DNA of 64,000 nucleotides from Enterobacter asburiae (GCF_007035645.1 NZ_AP019632.1:4464001-4528000); one strand, 5' to 3'; shown: positions 1 through 12,028, numbered from the stretch's first letter. The notes: a model not told the origin generated them from the sequence alone. Program-made: numbers and translations.

Positions 1-309
1 GAACTCTTTCAGTTGACCTTTGGACAGTGCGCCCACTTTGGTCGCTGCCACTTCGCCGTTTTTGAACAGCAGAAGGGTTGGGATGCCACGGATACCGTAT
101 TTTGGTGCGGTGCCCGGGTTCTGGTCGATGTTCAGCTTGGCAACGGTCAGTTTGCCCTGATATTCGTCAGCGATCTCATCCAGAATCGGGGCGATCATTT
201 TGCAAGGACCACACCATTCAGCCCAGAAATCGACGAGGATCAGCCCGTCAGCCTTAAGTACGTCCGTGTCAAAACTGTCGTCAGTCAGGTGAATAATTTT
301 ATCGCTCAT
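1..309 (-). CDS. trxA: Thioredoxin 1, C-terminal end cut by window edge
   Basis: Small cytosolic dithiol-disulfide oxidoreductase that reduces ribonucleotide reductase, PAPS reductase and other proteins and is itself recycled by thioredoxin reductase. 103 codons are visible; the protein reads [11 protein letters not shown] at the start and carries the active site WCGPC with the CxxC pair. The cis-proline context GIPTLLLF is also present. The E. coli protein is 109 residues including Met, so about six C-terminal residues and the stop lie outside the window. The ATG at 309 has a GGAG ribosome site just upstream. It is divergent from rhlB. In E. coli rho follows trxA, which would be off the left edge. 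Identification is certain. Confidence 0.98.
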   Translation of the reverse strand, partial: MSDKIIHLTDDSFDTDVLKADGLILVDFWAEWCGPCKMIAPILDEIADEYQGKLTVAKLNIDQNPGTAPKYGIRGIPTLLLFKNGEVAATKVGALSKGQLKEF

Positions 310-453
310 ATATAACTCCACAGGAATAAGCCTGGTACGTTGGTTTTGTCTCCACCAACGACGTGTTGATGTCGCATTAACCAACTAAAGGTTGACTTTA
401 TTTCACCGGATACGCTTTCGTAAAGCAATAGTAAGCTGATATTCTACCACACT
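310..453. promoter_or_regulatory. Divergent trxA/rhlB intergenic region
   Basis: This 144-base gap separates the divergent starts of trxA and rhlB and must hold promoters for both. It is richer in A and T than the flanking genes. I could not settle on a clear -10/-35 pair for either side, so no individual promoter is marked. Confidence 0.5.
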
Positions 454-1722
454 ATGAGCAAAACACATTTAACAGAACAGAAGTTTTCCGACTTCGCGCT
501 GCACCCGAAGGTGATTGAAGCCCTTGAAAATAAAGGGTTTCATAACTGCACGCCCATTCAGGCCCTCGCGCTGCCGCTGACGCTGGCCGGTCGCGATGTT
601 GCCGGGCAGGCGCAAACCGGTACCGGCAAAACGATGGCGTTTTTAACGTCAACGTTTCATTATTTACTTTCTCACCCAGCGATTGCAGACCGCAAAGTTA
701 ACCAGCCGCGCGCGCTAATTATGGCCCCGACGCGAGAACTGGCGGTACAGATCCACGCAGACGCTGAACCCCTGGCGCAGTCTACCGGACTGAAGCTTGG
801 CCTGGCCTATGGCGGCGACGGCTACGATAAACAGCTGAAAGTGCTGGAAAGCGGTGTGGATATCCTGATCGGTACCACCGGCCGTCTTATCGATTACGCC
901 AAACAGAACCACATTAACCTCGGCGCAATCCAGGTTGTAGTGCTCGATGAAGCTGACCGCATGTACGATCTGGGCTTCATTAAAGACATTCGCTGGCTGT
1001 TCCGCCGCATGCCGCCGGCCAATCAGCGTCTGAACATGCTGTTCTCCGCTACCCTTTCTTATCGCGTACGCGAGCTGGCGTTCGAACAGATGAACAACGC
1101 CGAATATGTAGAAGTGGAACCTGAGCAGAAAACGGGTCACCGCATTAAAGAAGAGCTCTTCTACCCTTCCAATGAAGAGAAAATGCGTCTGCTGCAAACG
1201 CTGATTGAAGAAGAGTGGCCAGATCGCGCCATTATCTTCGCGAACACCAAACACCGTTGTGAAGACATCTGGGGCCATCTGGCTGCAGACGGCCACCGTG
1301 TTGGCCTGTTGACCGGCGACGTGGCGCAGAAAAAACGCCTGCGTATTCTTGAAGAATTTACCCGTGGCGATCTCGATATTCTGGTCGCAACCGACGTTGC
1401 TGCTCGTGGTCTGCATATTCCGGCCGTGACGCACGTCTTTAACTACGATCTGCCAGACGACTGCGAAGACTACGTACACCGCATCGGTCGTACCGGTCGT
1501 GCGGGCGCAAGCGGTCACTCGATTAGCCTGGCGTGTGAAGAGTATGCGCTGAATCTCCCGGCCATTGAGACGTATATCGGTCACTCTATCCCGCAGAGCA
1601 AATACAATCCGGAAGCGTTGTTAAGCGAACTGCCGCCGCCTAAGCGTCTAACCCGCCCACGCTCCGGCAATGGTCCGCGTCGTTCAGGTGGCGCGCCGCG
1701 TAATCGTCGTCGTTCAGGTTAA
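454..1722 (+). CDS. rhlB: ATP-dependent RNA helicase RhlB
   Basis: DEAD-box RNA helicase of the RNA degradosome, where it unwinds structured RNA for RNase E and PNPase. 422 residues against 421 in E. coli. Visible motifs in order: Q motif CTPIQ (32-36), Walker A AQTGTGKT (53-60), motif Ia PTRELA (92-97), DEAD (165-168), SAT (198-200) and motif [10 protein letters not shown] (342-349). The C-terminal tail from about residue 400 is Arg/Gly/Pro-rich and disordered-looking, as expected for an RNA-contacting tail. It is divergent from trxA and is followed after only six bases by gppA, so the two are probably cotranscribed. Confidence 0.98.
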   Translation: MSKTHLTEQKFSDFALHPKVIEALENKGFHNCTPIQALALPLTLAGRDVAGQAQTGTGKTMAFLTSTFHYLLSHPAIADRKVNQPRALIMAPTRELAVQIHADAEPLAQSTGLKLGLAYGGDGYDKQLKVLESGVDILIGTTGRLIDYAKQNHINLGAIQVVVLDEADRMYDLGFIKDIRWLFRRMPPANQRLNMLFSATLSYRVRELAFEQMNNAEYVEVEPEQKTGHRIKEELFYPSNEEKMRLLQTLIEEEWPDRAIIFANTKHRCEDIWGHLAADGHRVGLLTGDVAQKKRLRILEEFTRGDLDILVATDVAARGLHIPAVTHVFNYDLPDDCEDYVHRIGRTGRAGASGHSISLACEEYALNLPAIETYIGHSIPQSKYNPEALLSELPPPKRLTRPRSGNGPRRSGGAPRNRRRSG

Positions 1723-1728
1723 GAAAAT

Positions 1729-3213
1729 ATGCTCAGCTCCACCTCGCTTTATGCGGCAATTGATCTCGGTTCGAATAGTTTTCATATGCTGGTTGTGCGC
1801 GAGGTGGCGGGAAGCATACAAACGCTGACGCGCATCAAGCGCAAGGTCCGCCTCGCGGCGGGCCTGAGCAGCGATAATCACCTCTCCCCTGAAGCCATGG
1901 AACGTGGCTGGCAGTGTCTGCGGCTCTTTGCCGAACGTCTGCAGGATATCCCGCACGCCCAAATCACCGTGGTCGCCACTGCGACACTCCGCCTGGCGGT
2001 CAACGCCGTGGATTTCATTGCCAGAGCGCAGGAAATTCTGGGTTGTCCGGTACAGGTTATCAGCGGTGAAGAAGAGGCTCGCCTGATTTACCAGGGCGTT
2101 GCGCACACCACGGGAGGTGACGATCGCCGTCTGGTGGTGGATATCGGCGGTGCCAGTACCGAGCTTGTGACCGGCACCGGCGCGCAGGCAACGTCGCTGT
2201 TCAGCCTGTCGATGGGCTGCGTGACCTGGCTTGAGCGCTACTTTACCGATCGGAACCTGGCGAAAGAGAACTTCGACGAGGCAGAAAACGCCGCGCGCGA
2301 GGTATTACGCCCGGTGATGGACGAGCTGCGCTATCACGGCTGGAAAGTCTGCGTGGGTGCCTCGGGTACCGTGCAGGCTCTGCAGGAAATCATGATGGCG
2401 CAGGGAATGGACGAGCGGATTACGCTTGCCAAACTTCAGCAGCTGAAACAGCGCGCCATTCAGTGCGGACGCCTGGAAGAGCTGGAAATTGAAGGCCTGA
2501 CGCTGGAACGCGCGCTGGTCTTCCCGAGCGGACTGGCTATTCTTATCGCCATTTTCACCGAGCTGAACATCCAGTGTATGACCCTGGCCGGCGGCGCGCT
2601 GCGCGAAGGTCTGGTCTACGGGATGTTACATCTGTCGGTCGATCAGGATATCCGCAGCCGTACCCTGCGCAACGTTCAGCGTCGTTTTCTGGTTGATATC
2701 GATCAGGCAGGACGCGTATCGCAGCTGGCGTCACGCTTCGCCGATCGGGTTGCTAACGTCTGGGATCTTGACCATCTGAGCCGGGATTTACTGCTGAGCG
2801 CCTGTGCGCTACATGAAGTGGGGCTGAGCATTGATTTTAAGCAGGCACCGGCTCATGCAGCGTATCTGGTGCGAAACCTGGATTTACCGGGCTATACGCC
2901 TGCGCAGAAAAAATTGCTGGCCACGCTGCTGCTGAACCAGACCAACGCCGTCGATCTCTCCTCTTTGCATCAGCAAAACGCCGTACCGCCGCGCGTGGCC
3001 GAGCATCTGTGCCGCCTGCTGCGTCTGGCGATCCTGTTTGCCAGCCGCCGCCGCGATGATTTGCTGCCGGCCATTAATCTGGTGGCCGATGACGAGAAGC
3101 TTTCGCTGACGCTGCCGGAGAACTGGATTGATCGTCACCCATTAGGGGCAGAGATGATCGAGCAGGAGTGCCAGTGGCAGAGCTATGTGCACTGGGTGCT
3201 GGAAGTAAAGTAA
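1729..3213 (+). CDS. gppA: Guanosine-5'-triphosphate,3'-diphosphate pyrophosphatase
   Basis: Converts pppGpp to ppGpp in the stringent response; the family also has exopolyphosphatase activity. 494 residues, the same length as E. coli GppA. The actin-like phosphate loops are visible as DLGSNS (12-17) and DIGGAS (138-143), with the acidic catalytic stretch SGEEEA at 112-117. The C-terminal half matches the HD-like domain of the Ppx/GppA family. It begins six bases after the rhlB stop and so depends on the rhlB transcript or a promoter inside it. A REP element follows the stop and separates it from convergent rep. Confidence 0.97.
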   Translation: MLSSTSLYAAIDLGSNSFHMLVVREVAGSIQTLTRIKRKVRLAAGLSSDNHLSPEAMERGWQCLRLFAERLQDIPHAQITVVATATLRLAVNAVDFIARAQEILGCPVQVISGEEEARLIYQGVAHTTGGDDRRLVVDIGGASTELVTGTGAQATSLFSLSMGCVTWLERYFTDRNLAKENFDEAENAAREVLRPVMDELRYHGWKVCVGASGTVQALQEIMMAQGMDERITLAKLQQLKQRAIQCGRLEELEIEGLTLERALVFPSGLAILIAIFTELNIQCMTLAGGALREGLVYGMLHLSVDQDIRSRTLRNVQRRFLVDIDQAGRVSQLASRFADRVANVWDLDHLSRDLLLSACALHEVGLSIDFKQAPAHAAYLVRNLDLPGYTPAQKKLLATLLLNQTNAVDLSSLHQQNAVPPRVAEHLCRLLRLAILFASRRRDDLLPAINLVADDEKLSLTLPENWIDRHPLGAEMIEQECQWQSYVHWVLEVK

Positions 3214-3226
3214 TACGCTGAACAGT

Positions 3227-3260
3227 GCCGGGTGGCGGCTTCGCCTTACCCGGCCTACAA
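3227..3260. repeat. REP palindrome between gppA and rep
   Basis: An imperfect palindrome of the enterobacterial REP type, reading GCCGGGTGGCGGC then GCCTTACCCGGC. It lies between the convergent ends of gppA and rep, a typical position, and could form a stem-loop in either transcript. No T-run follows, so I do not call it a terminator. Confidence 0.85.
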
Positions 3261-3271
3261 CCCCTTCGAGC

Positions 3272-5296
3272 TCATCCTTTCTCTTTGGCTTTTGCCAGCA
3301 TGGCGCGGATGTTCGCCACGTTAGCCTGACCCTTGTGCATCCGCTCTTCTGCGGTAATCACTTTGCGTTCCTGTTCCCAGATCACGTCATCCTGCGGCAG
3401 TTCCAGCAGGAAACGACTCGGCTCCGGGCGAACCAGTTCACCGTACTGGCGGCGCTCTTTACACAGCGTAAACGTCAGCTCTTTCTGCGCGCGGGTGATC
3501 CCCACGTAGGCCAGACGGCGCTCCTCGTCGACGTTGTCTTCATCAATGCTGCTCTGGTGCGGCAACAATCCCTCTTCCATGCCGACCAGATACACATACG
3601 GGAACTCCAGCCCTTTTGACGCGTGCAGCGTCATCAGCTGAACCTGATCGGCCTCTTCTTCGCTCTCGCCGCGCTCCATCATGTCGCGCAGGGTAAAGCG
3701 GGTGACCACCTGCGTCAGGGTCATCGGCTCGTCGATTTCAGAGCCCTCCAGCATTTCGGTCATCCAGCTGAAGAGCTGGTTAACGTTTTTCATGCGCATC
3801 TCAGCCGCCTTCGGGCTGGCTGAGGTTTCATACAGCCAGGACTCATAGTCGATGCCGTGAATGAGATCGCGCACTGCCGCCACCGGCTCGCGCTCCGCGA
3901 GACGCTGCACTTCGCCGAGCCAGTGGGTGAAGCGGGTTAACGAGTCATACCCGCGTCCGGTTAACGTCTGGCTCAGCCCCATGTCGAAGCTGGCGGTAAA
4001 CATACTTTTGTTGCGGGTCATCGCCCACTCGCCGAGCTTTTGCAGCGTCGCCGGGCCAATCTCGCGTTTAGGCGTATTCACGATGCGCAAAAACGCGCTG
4101 TCATCATCCGGGTTAGTGAGCACGCGAAGATAGGCCAGCAGGTCTTTGATTTCTGGCCGCGAGAAGAACGACGTGCCGCCCGAAATTTTGTACGGAATGC
4201 GGTTCTGCATCAGCATCTTTTCAAAGACGCGCGACTGGTGATTGCCGCGATAGAGGATCGCGTAATCCTTATATTCGGTTTTGTTGACGAAGTGGTGAGC
4301 GATGAGTTCGCCCGTCACGCGCTCCGCTTCATGGTCCTCATTGTTGGCGCTGAGCACTTTCAGCTCCGTGCCGTAGCCCAGTTCGGAGAAGAGACGCTTC
4401 TCAAACACGTGCGGGTTATTGGCAATCAGGATGTTTGCCGCCTTCAGGATACGCCCGGAGGAGCGGTAGTTCTGCTCCAGCTTAATCACCTGCAGGGCGG
4501 GGAAATCTTTGCTCAGCAGCACCAGGTTTTGTGGGCGTGCACCGCGCCAGGAGTAAATTGACTGGTCGTCATCGCCTACCACGGTGAAACGCGCGCGCTG
4601 CCCCACCAGCAGCTTCACCAGCTCGTACTGGCTGGTGTTGGTGTCCTGATATTCATCCACCAGCAGGTAGCGGATTTTATTCTGCCAGCGCTCGCGCACC
4701 TCTTCATTGCGCTGCAGCAGCAGCGTGGGCAGCAGGATCAGATCGTCAAAGTCCAGCACGTTGCACGCTTTCATATGCGCATCGTACAGACCGTAGCAGT
4801 GGGCGAAAATCCGATCCCGTTCGCCTTTGGCGATCGCCGCGGCCTGGGCCGGCGTCATCAGATCGTTTTTCCAGTTCGAGATCGTCGAGATCAGCTGCTG
4901 CAACAGCACCTTGTCATCTTCGATCAGCCCCTCGGTGAGCTCTTTGAGCAGCGCCACCTGATCGGTATCGTCAAAAAGCGAGAAGTTGGACTTCATTCCC
5001 AGCGCCGCATACTCGCGTTTGATGATATCCAGCCCCAGCGTGTGGAAGGTGGAGATCATCAGGCCACGCGCTTCTTTACGGCCCAGCGTCTGGCCGACGC
5101 GCTCTTTCATCTCGCGCGCCGCTTTATTGGTAAAGGTGACCGCCGCAATGTGTCGCGCCTGATATCCGCAGTTGTGGATCAAATGGGCGATTTTGTTGGT
5201 GATCACGCGGGTTTTACCCGAACCGGCCCCTGCCAGCACCAGGCATGGTCCAGTAACGAATTCGACCGCTTGTTGTTGTCCAGGGTTTAAACGCAT
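3272..5296 (-). CDS. rep: ATP-dependent DNA helicase Rep
   Basis: Superfamily 1A 3'-5' DNA helicase that accompanies the replisome, clears protein roadblocks and supports rolling-circle phage replication. I chose the ATG at 5296, giving 674 residues ([10 protein letters not shown]), close to the 673 of E. coli. A TTG five codons upstream (5311) keeps frame but has no advantage. Motifs: Walker A AGAGSGKT (22-29), motif II DEYQDTN near residue 214, motif [12 protein letters not shown], and the UvrD-like motif V/VI region ([19 protein letters not shown]). The C-terminal tail after about 640 is the region that contacts DnaB in E. coli. It converges on gppA and is divergent from the upstream parvulin gene. 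Confidence 0.97.
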   Translation of the reverse strand: MRLNPGQQQAVEFVTGPCLVLAGAGSGKTRVITNKIAHLIHNCGYQARHIAAVTFTNKAAREMKERVGQTLGRKEARGLMISTFHTLGLDIIKREYAALGMKSNFSLFDDTDQVALLKELTEGLIEDDKVLLQQLISTISNWKNDLMTPAQAAAIAKGERDRIFAHCYGLYDAHMKACNVLDFDDLILLPTLLLQRNEEVRERWQNKIRYLLVDEYQDTNTSQYELVKLLVGQRARFTVVGDDDQSIYSWRGARPQNLVLLSKDFPALQVIKLEQNYRSSGRILKAANILIANNPHVFEKRLFSELGYGTELKVLSANNEDHEAERVTGELIAHHFVNKTEYKDYAILYRGNHQSRVFEKMLMQNRIPYKISGGTSFFSRPEIKDLLAYLRVLTNPDDDSAFLRIVNTPKREIGPATLQKLGEWAMTRNKSMFTASFDMGLSQTLTGRGYDSLTRFTHWLGEVQRLAEREPVAAVRDLIHGIDYESWLYETSASPKAAEMRMKNVNQLFSWMTEMLEGSEIDEPMTLTQVVTRFTLRDMMERGESEEEADQVQLMTLHASKGLEFPYVYLVGMEEGLLPHQSSIDEDNVDEERRLAYVGITRAQKELTFTLCKERRQYGELVRPEPSRFLLELPQDDVIWEQERKVITAEERMHKGQANVANIRAMLAKAKEKG

Positions 5297-5408
5297 GGGA
5301 GTGTTGCTCAATCTTCGAACGGGGTGTGGATTGTAGCAGAAAGCCGGGCGCAGATTTACCGGCTAATGATAAAGTGGAGAAATCGCGTTTAACCCGTAGA
5401 GCAGAACC

Positions 5409-6022
<614 letters not shown>

Positions 6023-6027
6023 ACAGC

Positions 6028-6052
6028 AAGGCCTTCTCTTAGAGAAGGCCTT
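6028..6052. terminator. Terminator after ppiC
   Basis: A near-perfect inverted repeat AAGGCCTTCTCT / AGAGAAGGCCTT with a three-base loop, six bases after the ppiC stop. It lies between convergent ppiC and ilvC. No long T-run follows on either strand, so termination strength is uncertain. Confidence 0.65.
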
Positions 6053-6060
6053 GAATGTTT

Positions 6061-6110
6061 GCACCCTCTCCCAGTGGGAGAGGGGCGGGGTGAGGGCATC
6101 AGCCCGCACC
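6061..6110. repeat. Box C-like palindromic repeat copy A
   Basis: The core CCCTCTCCC AGT GGGAGAGGG is an exact inverted repeat followed by GGGTGAGGGCATCAG. Related copies occur at four other places in this window. It resembles the enterobacterial box C (bc) intergenic repeat as I remember it. It sits between ppiC and ilvC ends. Confidence 0.7.
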
Positions 6111-6115
6111 AGGTG

Positions 6116-7591
6116 TTAACCCGCTACCGCGATACGCTTCATATCGGTCATGTAGCCACGCAGTTTGTGACCCACTTTCTCGATCTGGTGGCTGCGAATC
6201 GCTTCGTTCACATCACGCAGCTGCGCGTTATCCACGGCACCTTCCGCAATCGCTTTACCCAGATCGCCCGTCTGCAGAGTGGTCATAAACTCTTTCAGCA
6301 GCGGTACGCAGGCGTAAGAGAACAGGTAGTTACCGTATTCTGCGGTATCAGAGATCACCACGTTCATTTCGTACAGACGCTTACGGGCGATGGTGTTCGC
6401 GATCAGCGGCAGCTCGTGCAGAGATTCGTAGTACGCGGACTCTTCGATGATGCCGGAATCCACCATGGTTTCGAACGCCAGCTCAACGCCTGCTTTCACC
6501 ATCGCGATCATCAATACGCCTTTATCGAAGTACTCCTGCTCGCCGATTTTACCTTCGTACTGTGGCGCGGTTTCGAACGCGGTTTTACCGGTCTCTTCAC
6601 GCCAGGTCAGCAGGTTTTTATCGTCGTTCGCCCAGTCCGCCATCATGCCGGAAGAGAATTCGCCGGAGATGATGTCGTCCATGTGTTTCTGGAACAGCGG
6701 CGCCATGATGGTTTTCAGCTGTTCAGACAGCGCGTAAGCACGCAGTTTTGCCGGGTTGGACAGACGGTCCATCATCAGCGTAATACCGCCCTGCTTCAGC
6801 GCTTCGGTGATGGTTTCCCAGCCGAACTGAATCAGTTTTTCCGCGTAGGCCGGGTCGGTACCTTCTTCCACCAGCTTGTCAAAGCACAGCAGAGAACCGG
6901 CCTGCAGCATGCCGCACAGAATGGTCTGCTCACCCATCAGGTCAGATTTCACTTCGGCAACGAAGGAAGATTCCAGCACGCCCGCACGGTGGCCGCCGGT
7001 CGCCGCTGCCCACGCTTTGGCAATCGCCATGCCTTCGCCTTTCGGATCGTTTTCCGGGTGAACTGCGATAAGCGTCGGCACGCCGAAGCCACGTTTGTAC
7101 TCTTCGCGTACTTCCGTACCCGGACATTTCGGTGCCACCATCACCACGGTGATGTCTTTACGGATCTGCTCGCCCACTTCAACGATGTTGAAGCCGTGGG
7201 AGTAACCCAGCGCGGCGCCGTCTTTCATCAGCGGCTGTACGGAACGTACTACGTCAGAGTGCTGCTTGTCCGGGGTCAGGTTAACCACCAGATCCGCCTG
7301 CGGAATCAGCTCTTCGTAGGTGCCCACTTTGAAGCCGTTTTCGGTCGCTTTGCGCCAGGAAGCACGCTTCTCGGCAATCGCTTCTTTGCGCAGAGCGTAG
7401 GAGATATCCAGACCGGAGTCACGCATGTTCAGGCCCTGGTTCAGACCCTGTGCGCCACAGCCGACGATGACCACTTTTTTACCCTGAAGGTAGCTCGCGC
7501 CATCGGCAAATTCATCGCGCGCCATGAAGCGGCATTTGCCCAGCTGCGCCAGCTGCTGGCGCAAGTTCAGTGTATTAAAGTAGTTAGCCAT
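6116..7591 (-). CDS. ilvC: Ketol-acid reductoisomerase
   Basis: Second step of isoleucine/valine synthesis: Mg-dependent alkyl migration and NADPH reduction of acetolactate or acetohydroxybutyrate. 491 residues, the long class II form with a duplicated C-terminal domain, the same as E. coli. Visible: Rossmann motif GCGAQG (44-49), NADPH-phosphate region [14 protein letters not shown], catalytic Lys155, and metal ligands Asp217 and Glu221 in DLMGEQ. It is transcribed alone and divergently from ilvY, whose product activates it in the presence of its own substrates. The long open frame on the opposite strand of this gene is a codon-bias shadow. Confidence 0.99.
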   Translation of the reverse strand: MANYFNTLNLRQQLAQLGKCRFMARDEFADGASYLQGKKVVIVGCGAQGLNQGLNMRDSGLDISYALRKEAIAEKRASWRKATENGFKVGTYEELIPQADLVVNLTPDKQHSDVVRSVQPLMKDGAALGYSHGFNIVEVGEQIRKDITVVMVAPKCPGTEVREEYKRGFGVPTLIAVHPENDPKGEGMAIAKAWAAATGGHRAGVLESSFVAEVKSDLMGEQTILCGMLQAGSLLCFDKLVEEGTDPAYAEKLIQFGWETITEALKQGGITLMMDRLSNPAKLRAYALSEQLKTIMAPLFQKHMDDIISGEFSSGMMADWANDDKNLLTWREETGKTAFETAPQYEGKIGEQEYFDKGVLMIAMVKAGVELAFETMVDSGIIEESAYYESLHELPLIANTIARKRLYEMNVVISDTAEYGNYLFSYACVPLLKEFMTTLQTGDLGKAIAEGAVDNAQLRDVNEAIRSHQIEKVGHKLRGYMTDMKRIAVAG

Positions 7592-7743
7592 GGGTGATAC
7601 CTCGTGATGTTGTGTGTCTTATTGTTCGGTTCGCGTTTCAGCGAGAATGTACCCACATTACAACAGGAAATTTATTGCGGAAATTGATATATTCACAACG
7701 TCACGTTGCAATTTTTGCAATATAAAAAGAGGGAGTGGAATCG
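7592..7743. promoter_or_regulatory. ilvC/ilvY divergent control region with IlvY-type palindromes
   Basis: The 152-base gap holds both promoters. A perfect palindrome TTGCA-ATTTT-TGCAA lies at 7706-7720, close to the ilvY start, and an A/T-rich stretch with TTTATTGCGGAAATT lies at 7670-7685. LysR regulators such as IlvY bind T-N11-A type inverted repeats in exactly this position, so these are the likely operators O1/O2 (inference). Confidence 0.6.
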
Positions 7744-8634
7744 GTGGATTTACGCGATCTGAAAATGTTCCTGCACCTGGCGGAAAGCCGCCATTTTGGC
7801 CGCAGCGCCCGGGCGATGCACGTTAGCCCCTCCACGCTTTCACGCCAGATCCAGCGCCTTGAGGAGGACCTCGGCCAGCCGCTGTTCGTGCGCGATAACC
7901 GCACCGTCACCCTCACGGAAGCGGGTGAAGAACTGCGCATTTTTGCCCAGCAGACGCTGCTACAGTACCAGCAGCTGCGACACTCAATTGACCAGCAGGG
8001 GCCGTCGCTTTCCGGCGAGCTGCATATTTTCTGCTCCGTGACCGCCGCCTACAGCCATCTGCCGCCCATCCTTGACCGCTTCCGCGCGGCGCATCCGTCG
8101 GTTGAAATTAAGCTCACCACCGGCGACGCCTCCGACGCAATGGAAAAAGTGGTGACGGGCGAAGCAGATCTCGCCATTGCCGGGAAACCTGAAACCCTGC
8201 CGGGCGCGGTGGCATTCTCAATGCTGGAGAATCTGGCGGTGGTGCTGATTGCCCCGGCGCTGCCCTGCCCGGTGCGTAACCAGGTGTCGGTGGAAAAACC
8301 GGACTGGTCGACGGTGCCGTTTATCATGGCCGATCAGGGGCCGGTGCGCCGCCGTATCGAGCTGTGGTTCCGTCGTCAGAAAATCAGTAATCCGTCGATT
8401 TACGCCACGGTCAGCGGCCATGAGGCGATGGTGTCGATGGTGGCGCTGGGCTGCGGCGTGGCGCTGCTGCCGGAAGTGGTGCTGGAAAACAGCCCCGAAC
8501 CGGTGCGTAACCGCGTGATGATTCTGGAGCGCAGCGACGAGAAGACGCCGTTTGAGCTTGGCGTGTGCGCACAAAAAAAGCGGCTGCATGAGCCGCTTAT
8601 TGATGCGTTCTGGACGATATTGCCGAACCACTAG
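7744..8634 (+). CDS. ilvY: LysR-type activator of ilvC
   Basis: LysR-family regulator that represses its own gene and activates ilvC when acetolactate or acetohydroxybutyrate binds. I chose the GTG at 7744 (MDLRDLKMFL), which has GAGGGAG at 7730-7734 at proper spacing and gives 296 residues, close to the 297 of E. coli. An upstream GTG at 7735 falls in the ribosome site. The winged HTH occupies roughly residues 1-60 (SRHFGRSARAMHVSPSTLSR), followed by the periplasmic-binding-protein-like effector domain. Its stop overlaps the convergent ilvA stop by four bases. Confidence 0.96.
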   Translation: MDLRDLKMFLHLAESRHFGRSARAMHVSPSTLSRQIQRLEEDLGQPLFVRDNRTVTLTEAGEELRIFAQQTLLQYQQLRHSIDQQGPSLSGELHIFCSVTAAYSHLPPILDRFRAAHPSVEIKLTTGDASDAMEKVVTGEADLAIAGKPETLPGAVAFSMLENLAVVLIAPALPCPVRNQVSVEKPDWSTVPFIMADQGPVRRRIELWFRRQKISNPSIYATVSGHEAMVSMVALGCGVALLPEVVLENSPEPVRNRVMILERSDEKTPFELGVCAQKKRLHEPLIDAFWTILPNH

Positions 8635-10175
8635 CCTGCCAGGAAGAAGCGGAAGGCCGGGTTATGGGTTTCGTCGTGGCACTCATAGCCCAGCTCGTTC
8701 AGCCGCGTTTCGAAATCCGGCTCGTGCTCGCCCAGTTCGAACGCCGCCAGCACGCGGCCATAGTCGGTGCCGTGGCTGCGGTAGTGGAACAGAGAGATGT
8801 TCCAGTGCGTGCCCAGCGTGTGCAGGAACTTGAGCAGCGCGCCCGGTGATTCCGGGAACTCGAAGCTAAACAGACGTTCCTTGAGCGGCTTCGATGGACG
8901 CCCGCCGACCATGTAGCGCACGTGCAGCTTCGCCATCTCATCGTCAGAGAGATCGACCACGCTGTAGCCGCCCTCATGCAGCAGGTTGAGGATCTCTTTG
9001 CGCTCCTCCACGCCGCGGCTCAGACGCACGCCGACAAAAATGCAGGCGTCTTTGGCATCGGCAAAACGGTAGTTGAACTCCGTCACCGAACGGCCACCCA
9101 GCAGCTGGCAGAACTTCAGGAAGCTGCCCTTCTCTTCCGGAATCGTCACCGCCAGCAGCGCTTCCCGCTGTTCACCCAGCTCGCAGCGCTCGGAAACGTA
9201 GCGCAGACCGTGGAAGTTCACGTTCGCTCCAGACAGCACGTGCGCCAGGCGCTCGCCGCGAATGTTGTGCTGCGCGATGTATTTTTTCATCCCCGCCAGC
9301 GCCAGCGCGCCTGACGGTTCCGCCACCGCGCGCACATCCTCGAACAGATCCTTCATCGCCGCGCAGATGGCGTCGCTATCAACCGTGACGATATCGTCGA
9401 GATACTCCTGGCACAGGCGGAAGGTTTCATCCCCAATGCGCTTCACCGCCACGCCCTCGGCAAACAGCCCGACGCGCGGCAGATCTACCGGATGACCCGC
9501 ATCCAGCGCCGCTTTCAGGCAGGCAGAGTCTTCCGCTTCAACGGCAATGACTTTGATCTGCGGCATCAGCTGTTTGATCAGCACCGCCACGCCTGCGGCC
9601 AGGCCACCGCCGCCTACCGGGACGAAGACGCGGTCGAGATGGGCATCCTGCTGCAGCAGTTCCAGCGCCAGCGTGCCCTGCCCGGCAATCACCATCGGAT
9701 GATCGAACGGCGGCACCCAGGTAAAGCCCTGCTGCTGCGCCAGCTCGATCGCTTTGGCTTTGGCTTCGTCAAAGTTGGCGCCGTGGAGCAGCACTTCGCC
9801 GCCGAAACCGCGCACCGCGTCAACTTTGATATCTGCGGTAGCAACCGGCATCACGATCAGCGCTTTCAACCCCAGGCGAGCAGACGAGAACGCCACGCCC
9901 TGGGCGTGGTTGCCCGCAGACGCGGTAATCACGCCGCGCGCTTTCTGCTCGTCGGTCAGCCCGGCCATCATCGCGTAGGCGCCGCGCAGCTTAAAGCTGT
10001 GCACCGGCTGACGATCTTCGCGCTTCACCAGAATGACGTTGTCGAGGCGCGAAGAGAGTTTTTCCATTTTCTGCAGGGGCGTAACCTGCACGGCTTCATA
10101 GACCGGCGCGCGTAGCACCGCTCTCAGGTATTCCGCCCCCTCAGGGGCGGCGGATAAGGGTTGTGACTCGGCCAT
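8631..10175 (-). CDS. ilvA: Threonine deaminase, biosynthetic
   Basis: PLP enzyme converting threonine to 2-oxobutanoate, the committed step to isoleucine, inhibited by isoleucine and activated by valine. Starting at ATG 10175 gives 514 residues (MAESQPLS), the E. coli length. A second ATG at 10178 shares its A with the ilvD stop codon. PLP lysine is Lys62 in SFKLRGAY; the glycine loop GGGGLAAG lies near 188. Two ACT-like regulatory domains fill the C-terminal third (from about 340). It is the last gene of ilvLGMEDA, translationally abutting ilvD. Its 3' end overlaps ilvY tail to tail. Confidence 0.98.
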   Translation of the reverse strand: MAESQPLSAAPEGAEYLRAVLRAPVYEAVQVTPLQKMEKLSSRLDNVILVKREDRQPVHSFKLRGAYAMMAGLTDEQKARGVITASAGNHAQGVAFSSARLGLKALIVMPVATADIKVDAVRGFGGEVLLHGANFDEAKAKAIELAQQQGFTWVPPFDHPMVIAGQGTLALELLQQDAHLDRVFVPVGGGGLAAGVAVLIKQLMPQIKVIAVEAEDSACLKAALDAGHPVDLPRVGLFAEGVAVKRIGDETFRLCQEYLDDIVTVDSDAICAAMKDLFEDVRAVAEPSGALALAGMKKYIAQHNIRGERLAHVLSGANVNFHGLRYVSERCELGEQREALLAVTIPEEKGSFLKFCQLLGGRSVTEFNYRFADAKDACIFVGVRLSRGVEERKEILNLLHEGGYSVVDLSDDEMAKLHVRYMVGGRPSKPLKERLFSFEFPESPGALLKFLHTLGTHWNISLFHYRSHGTDYGRVLAAFELGEHEPDFETRLNELGYECHDETHNPAFRFFLAG

Positions 10176-10177
10176 CA

Positions 10178-12028
10178 TTAGCCCCCAAGTTTAGATTTAT
10201 CGCGCACCGCGCCTTTATCTGCACTGGTGGCAAGACTCGCGTAGGCGCGCAGAGCGAAGGAGACTTCACGCTGGCGGTCTTTCGGCGTCCAGGCTTTGTC
10301 GCCGCGGGCTTCCTGCGCTTCACGACGGGCCGCAATTTCCTGGTCGCTCAGCTTCAGCTGAATGCCGCGATTCGGAATGTCGATTTCGATCAGGTCGCCG
10401 TCTTCGATGATGGCGATGTTGCCGCCGCTTGCCGCTTCCGGCGAAACGTGGCCGATAGAGAGGCCGGAGGTGCCGCCAGAGAAACGCCCGTCGGTGATCA
10501 GCGCACACGCTTTACCGAGTCCCATAGATTTCAGGAAGGTGGTTGGGTAGAGCATCTCCTGCATGCCGGGACCGCCTTTCGGTCCTTCGTAGCGAATAAC
10601 AACCACGTCGCCTTCCACCACTTTGCCGCCAAGAATCGCGTCTACCGCTTCATCCTGGCTTTCGTATACCTTCGCCGGACCGGTGAATTTCAGGATGCTG
10701 TCGTCCACGCCTGCGGTTTTCACGATGCAGCCGTTTTCCGCAAAGTTACCGTACAGCACGGCCAGACCGCCGTCTTTGCTGTAGGCGTGTTCCAGCGAGC
10801 GGATGCAGCCTTCGGCGCGGTCATCGTCCAGAGTGTCCCAGCGGCAATCCTGCGAGAACGCCTGGGTGGTACGAATACCCGCTGGACCCGCGCGGAACAT
10901 CTTTTTCACCGCGTCGTCTTTGGTCAACATCACGTCGTACTGGTCCAGCGACTCAGGCAGCGTCAGGCCGAGCACGTTTTTCACGTCACGGTTCAGCAGA
11001 CCGGCGCGATCCAGCTCGCCCAGAATGCCCAGCACGCCGCCCGCGCGGTGTACGTCTTCCATATGGTACTTCTGGGTACTCGGCGCGACTTTACACAGCT
11101 GCGGGACTTTGCGGGAGAGCTTATCGATGTCGCTCATGGTGAAGTCGATTTCGGCTTCCTGCGCGGCAGCCAGCAGGTGCAGAACGGTGTTGGTAGAGCC
11201 GCCCATGGCGATATCCAGCGTCATGGCGTTTTCGAACGCGGCTTTACTGGCAATGTTGCGCGGCAGCGCGCTTGCGTCGTCCTGCTCGTAGTAGCGTTTG
11301 GTCAGCTCAACGATGCGCTTACCGGCGTTGAGGAACAGCTGCTTACGGTCGGCGTGGGTCGCCAGCAGCGAACCGTTACCCGGCTGAGAAAGGCCCAGCG
11401 CTTCGGTCAGGCAGTTCATGGAGTTGGCGGTGAACATACCGGAACAGGAGCCGCAGGTCGGACACGCAGAGCGTTCCACCTGGTCGCTCTGCGCGTCAGA
11501 GACTTTCGGGTCCGCGCCCTGGATCATCGCATCGACCAGGTCGAGCTTGATGATTTTGTCGGAGAGCTTGGTTTTCCCCGCTTCCATTGGGCCGCCGGAG
11601 ACGAAGATCACCGGAATGTTCAGGCGCAGGGAGGCCATCAGCATCCCAGGGGTGATTTTGTCGCAGTTGGAGATGCAGACCATCGCATCGGCGCAGTGGG
11701 CGTTCACCATATATTCTACGGAGTCGGCGATCAGCTCGCGCGACGGCAGTGAATAGAGCATGCCCCCGTGCCCCATCGCGATACCGTCATCCACCGCAAT
11801 GGTGTTGAACTCTTTCGCCACGCCGCCGGAGGCTTCGATTTGCTCGGCAACCAGCTTACCGAGATCGCGCAGGTGCACGTGGCCCGGTACAAACTGGGTG
11901 AAGGAGTTCACCACGGCGATAATCGGCTTGCCGAAATCGGCGTCGGTCATTCCGGTGGCGCGCCACAGGGCACGGGCTCCCGCCATATTACGGCCGTGGG
12001 TGGTGGTGGCTGAACGATACTTAGGCAT
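10178..12028 (-). CDS. ilvD: Dihydroxy-acid dehydratase
   Basis: Iron-sulfur dehydratase of branched-chain amino acid synthesis, turning dihydroxyisovalerate or dihydroxymethylvalerate into the 2-keto acid. 616 residues, the same as E. coli. Cysteines expected to hold the cluster are visible: Cys122 in [10 protein letters not shown] and the CPTCGSC stretch at 189-195 (Cys195). The cluster is oxidation-sensitive in this family. The gene follows ilvE after a 60-base gap that contains a stem-loop, and its stop (TAATG) overlaps an ilvA start, which implies coupled translation. Confidence 0.98.
   Translation of the reverse strand: MPKYRSATTTHGRNMAGARALWRATGMTDADFGKPIIAVVNSFTQFVPGHVHLRDLGKLVAEQIEASGGVAKEFNTIAVDDGIAMGHGGMLYSLPSRELIADSVEYMVNAHCADAMVCISNCDKITPGMLMASLRLNIPVIFVSGGPMEAGKTKLSDKIIKLDLVDAMIQGADPKVSDAQSDQVERSACPTCGSCSGMFTANSMNCLTEALGLSQPGNGSLLATHADRKQLFLNAGKRIVELTKRYYEQDDASALPRNIASKAAFENAMTLDIAMGGSTNTVLHLLAAAQEAEIDFTMSDIDKLSRKVPQLCKVAPSTQKYHMEDVHRAGGVLGILGELDRAGLLNRDVKNVLGLTLPESLDQYDVMLTKDDAVKKMFRAGPAGIRTTQAFSQDCRWDTLDDDRAEGCIRSLEHAYSKDGGLAVLYGNFAENGCIVKTAGVDDSILKFTGPAKVYESQDEAVDAILGGKVVEGDVVVIRYEGPKGGPGMQEMLYPTTFLKSMGLGKACALITDGRFSGGTSGLSIGHVSPEAASGGNIAIIEDGDLIEIDIPNRGIQLKLSDQEIAARREAQEARGDKAWTPKDRQREVSFALRAYASLATSADKGAVRDKSKLGG

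Noticed and set aside
6059..7597. 512-codon open frame on the plus strand opposite ilvC
   Set aside because: Shadow of ilvC's codon bias; it covers a conserved enzyme frame and its protein is rich in His, Arg, Phe and Val with no recognisable domain.
10163..11752. 529-codon open frame opposite ilvD
   Set aside because: Same type of antisense shadow; ilvD is full-length with catalytic residues and explains the sequence.
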